Shown in pieces: positions 62,884 to 64,000 of a stretch of DNA of 64,000 nt. Under the pieces are notes generated by a model, which ran no database searches, was not told the origin of the DNA, and was given only the letters and a program-made list of their open reading frames with translations. Each line of letters starts with the position of its first letter. Within the stretch, counting starts at the first letter, position 1. Origin of the DNA: Brachyspira aalborgi (GTDB lineage Bacteria > Spirochaetota > Brachyspiria > Brachyspirales > Brachyspiraceae); the NCBI RefSeq assembly GCF_008016455.1, contig NZ_SAXU01000001.1:2332552-2396551 (forward strand). The letters run 5' to 3'. The translations under genes and the position numbers were made by a program.

Positions 62884-62912
62884 TTGACAAAATTAATTTT
62901 AATTCCTATAAT
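62884..62912 (+). promoter_or_regulatory. Consensus sigma-70 promoter of the PepSY-like gene array
   Basis: TTGACA (62884-62889) and TATAAT (62907-62912) are exact consensus boxes with the ideal 17-base spacer. Strong expression of the following tandem genes is expected. Confidence 0.88.
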
Positions 62913-62967
62913 GTAAGTAGATAGAATAAATAATTAAACATAGTCAGAAATGACGAGGAGAATGCAA

Positions 62968-63240
62968 ATGCAAAAATTTAAATTAGTATCAAAAAAAATG
63001 ATATGCGTTTTAGTAGTTCTAACGGTTATAACTTCGGCTTCATTATTTGCCGATTGGTATATTCCGTTAGACCAAGTGCCAGCTGTCGTTCTTAATACGG
63101 CAAGACAAACCTATCCGCAAGCTCAAGTATGGGCTGTAAAGATGGAATACTATAATGTCTATGAAGTAAAAATGTCTAATATGATGGAGCTTTATATAGA
63201 TGTTAATGGTAATCTTTTAGGACAAGATTTTGACGATTAA
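62968..63240 (+). CDS. Secreted PepSY-like protein, copy 1
   Basis: This protein of about 90 residues has a signal peptide (LVSKKMICVLVVLTVITSA, cut near LFA-DW). One PepSY-like (DUF2874) domain follows: DWYIPLDQVPAVVLNTARQ, PQAQVWAVKMEYYNVYEVKM and a final MELYIDVNGNLL. I choose ATG 62968, 7 bases after GAGGAG (62955-62960). It is the first of four tandem paralogues and has the most diverged sequence. PepSY-like domains are thought to bind or inhibit extracellular proteases or metal-related partners; the role is unknown. Confidence 0.85.
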   Translation: MQKFKLVSKKMICVLVVLTVITSASLFADWYIPLDQVPAVVLNTARQTYPQAQVWAVKMEYYNVYEVKMSNMMELYIDVNGNLLGQDFDD

Positions 63241-63260
63241 TTTTAGAGGAGATGATTAAA

Positions 63261-63512
63261 ATGAAAAGATTAATTTGTGTTTTGGCGATTCTAACGGTTA
63301 TAACTTCGGCTTCATTGTTTGCCGATTGGTATATACCTTTAGACCAAGTGCCAGCGGCTGTAAAGGCTACCGCTAAAAAGACTTGTCCAGAAGCGGAAGT
63401 ATGGATGGTTGAAATGGAAGCCTATAATGTCTATGAAGTAAAAATGAGCAATTTCATGGAACTTTATATTGATATTAACGGTAATCTATTATATCAAAAA
63501 TGGGACGATTAA
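63261..63512 (+). CDS. Secreted PepSY-like protein, copy 2
   Basis: This protein of about 83 residues has a signal (MKRLICVLAILTVITSASLFA) and a PepSY-like domain with DWYIPLDQVP shared by all copies. I prefer ATG 63261 (AGAGGAG about 8 bases upstream) to the earlier in-frame ATG at 63252. It is about 20 bases downstream of copy 1. It differs from copies 3 and 4 chiefly in its middle (KATAKKTCPEAEVW), which introduces a single Cys. Confidence 0.85.
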   Translation: MKRLICVLAILTVITSASLFADWYIPLDQVPAAVKATAKKTCPEAEVWMVEMEAYNVYEVKMSNFMELYIDINGNLLYQKWDD

Positions 63513-63536
63513 TTTTTTATTAAGGAGGTGATTAAA

Positions 63537-63788
63537 ATGAAAAGATTAATTTGTGTTTTGGCGATTCTAACGGTTATCGGCTCGGCTTCATTGTTTGCCG
63601 ATTGGTATATACCTTTAGACCAAGTGCCAGCCGCGGTAATAGCTACGGCTAAAAGAACCTATCCGCAAGCTGAAATATGGATGGTTGAAATGGAACACTA
63701 TAATGTCTATGAAGTAAAAATGAGTAATTTCATGGAACTTTATATTGATATTAACGGTAATCTATTATATCAAAAATGGGACGATTAA
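63537..63788 (+). CDS. Secreted PepSY-like protein, copy 3
   Basis: This protein of about 83 residues has the same signal and domain plan as copy 2. The start is ATG 63537, with AAGGAGGT 7 bases upstream. Its sequence, including intergenic spacer and ribosome site, is nearly identical to copy 4, so the two arose by a very recent tandem duplication. The single difference seen in the shared part is ATCGGCTCGG against ATAACTTCGG in the signal-peptide region. Confidence 0.85.
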   Translation: MKRLICVLAILTVIGSASLFADWYIPLDQVPAAVIATAKRTYPQAEIWMVEMEHYNVYEVKMSNFMELYIDINGNLLYQKWDD

Positions 63789-63812
63789 TTTTTTATTAAG
63801 GAGGTGATTAAA

Positions 63813-64000
63813 ATGAAAAGATTAATTTGTGTTTTGGCGATTCTAACGGTTATAACTTCGGCTTCATTGTTTGCCGATTGGTATATACCTTTAGACCAAG
63901 TGCCAGCCGCGGTAATAGCTACGGCTAAAAGAACCTATCCGCAAGCTGAAATATGGATGGTTGAAATGGAACACTATAATGTCTATGAAGTAAAAATGAG
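63813..64000 (+). CDS. Secreted PepSY-like protein, copy 4 (cut by window end)
   Basis: The first 62 codons match copy 3 apart from the signal-peptide change noted there, and its ribosome site is identical. The gene is cut by the window edge, so more copies may follow. Confidence 0.85.
   Translation, partial: MKRLICVLAILTVITSASLFADWYIPLDQVPAAVIATAKRTYPQAEIWMVEMEHYNVYEVKM

Noticed and set aside
1..64000. tRNA or rRNA genes
   Set aside because: No GC-rich cloverleaf-like segments or rRNA motifs were seen on either strand by eye; a covariance-model scan (tRNAscan-SE or Rfam) would settle it.

Overview
The window is very AT-rich and densely coded, with genes on both strands and strong AAGGAGG-type ribosome binding sites. 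Gene content (TRAP uptake, an acetoin/pyruvate-type dehydrogenase complex, KdsB, EpsC/CysK, DapH, YajQ, a Rbs-like methylthioribose locus, PepSY-like secreted proteins) and arrays of pentanucleotide repeats fit a host-associated anaerobic spirochaete of the Brachyspira type. That assignment is an inference from overall look; there is no rRNA or tRNA in the window.

Layout. 1-2600 (minus): the 5' end of glyS, then a small operon of zinc-ribbon/TM2 membrane proteins led by a repeat-containing leader ORF. 2670-4316: galM and a methyltransferase. 4320-5384: no conventional gene, but tandem promoters, a heptanucleotide array and a hidden frame-shifted ORF. 5385-17047: a catabolic block with TRAP transporter, PPC protein, AraC regulator, lipoate ligase, E1a/E1b/E2/E3 dehydrogenase complex, a 3-hydroxyacid dehydrogenase and an SGNH esterase. 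17368-20530 (minus): Rpn-type nuclease, then cysK-cysE-msrA. 20682-25537: FAH hydrolase, a degenerate receiver-GGDEF protein, YrdC/Sua5, SpoIID, a lipoprotein. 25955-29544: kdsB, ptsN-like and unknown genes. 29633-34158: glyA, hisZ-like, dapH, aminotransferase. 34170-44650: a surface-glycan/phosphocholine locus (YidC-sulfatase fusion, TagB-like, LicC-LicA fusion, LicB-like, second sulfatase, GT61) with two repeat-controlled promoters and two recombination scars. 44740-55656: housekeeping genes (tdk, glgA, yajQ, MATE, xer, rluB, scpB, CDP-alcohol transferase) and one repeat-controlled lipoprotein. 55691-61659: ABC transporter with mtnA/mtnK for methylthioribose. 61682-64000: apbE and four tandem PepSY-like genes, the last cut by the window end.

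The most striking observation is a recurring architecture at five places (near 2450, 4900, 34275, 43315, 49815). Each has a near-consensus sigma-70 promoter, then a short leader ORF, usually with its own ribosome binding site, then a tandem array of 5-mers (10 units in all four cases) or 7-mers (8 units) inside that leader. The leader stays open up to, or into, the next gene in only one or two of its three possible frames. One locus (the lipoprotein at 49185-49877) is in the open frame now; the other four are shut. At the 4842-5370 locus the shut frame hides an uninterrupted run of 145 codons. The downstream genes are mostly surface or transport functions. This looks like a shared phase-variation device acting through leader-ORF reading frame, including one placed in front of a lic1-like phosphocholine locus, an analogy to Haemophilus lic1, whose own switch uses tetranucleotide repeats.
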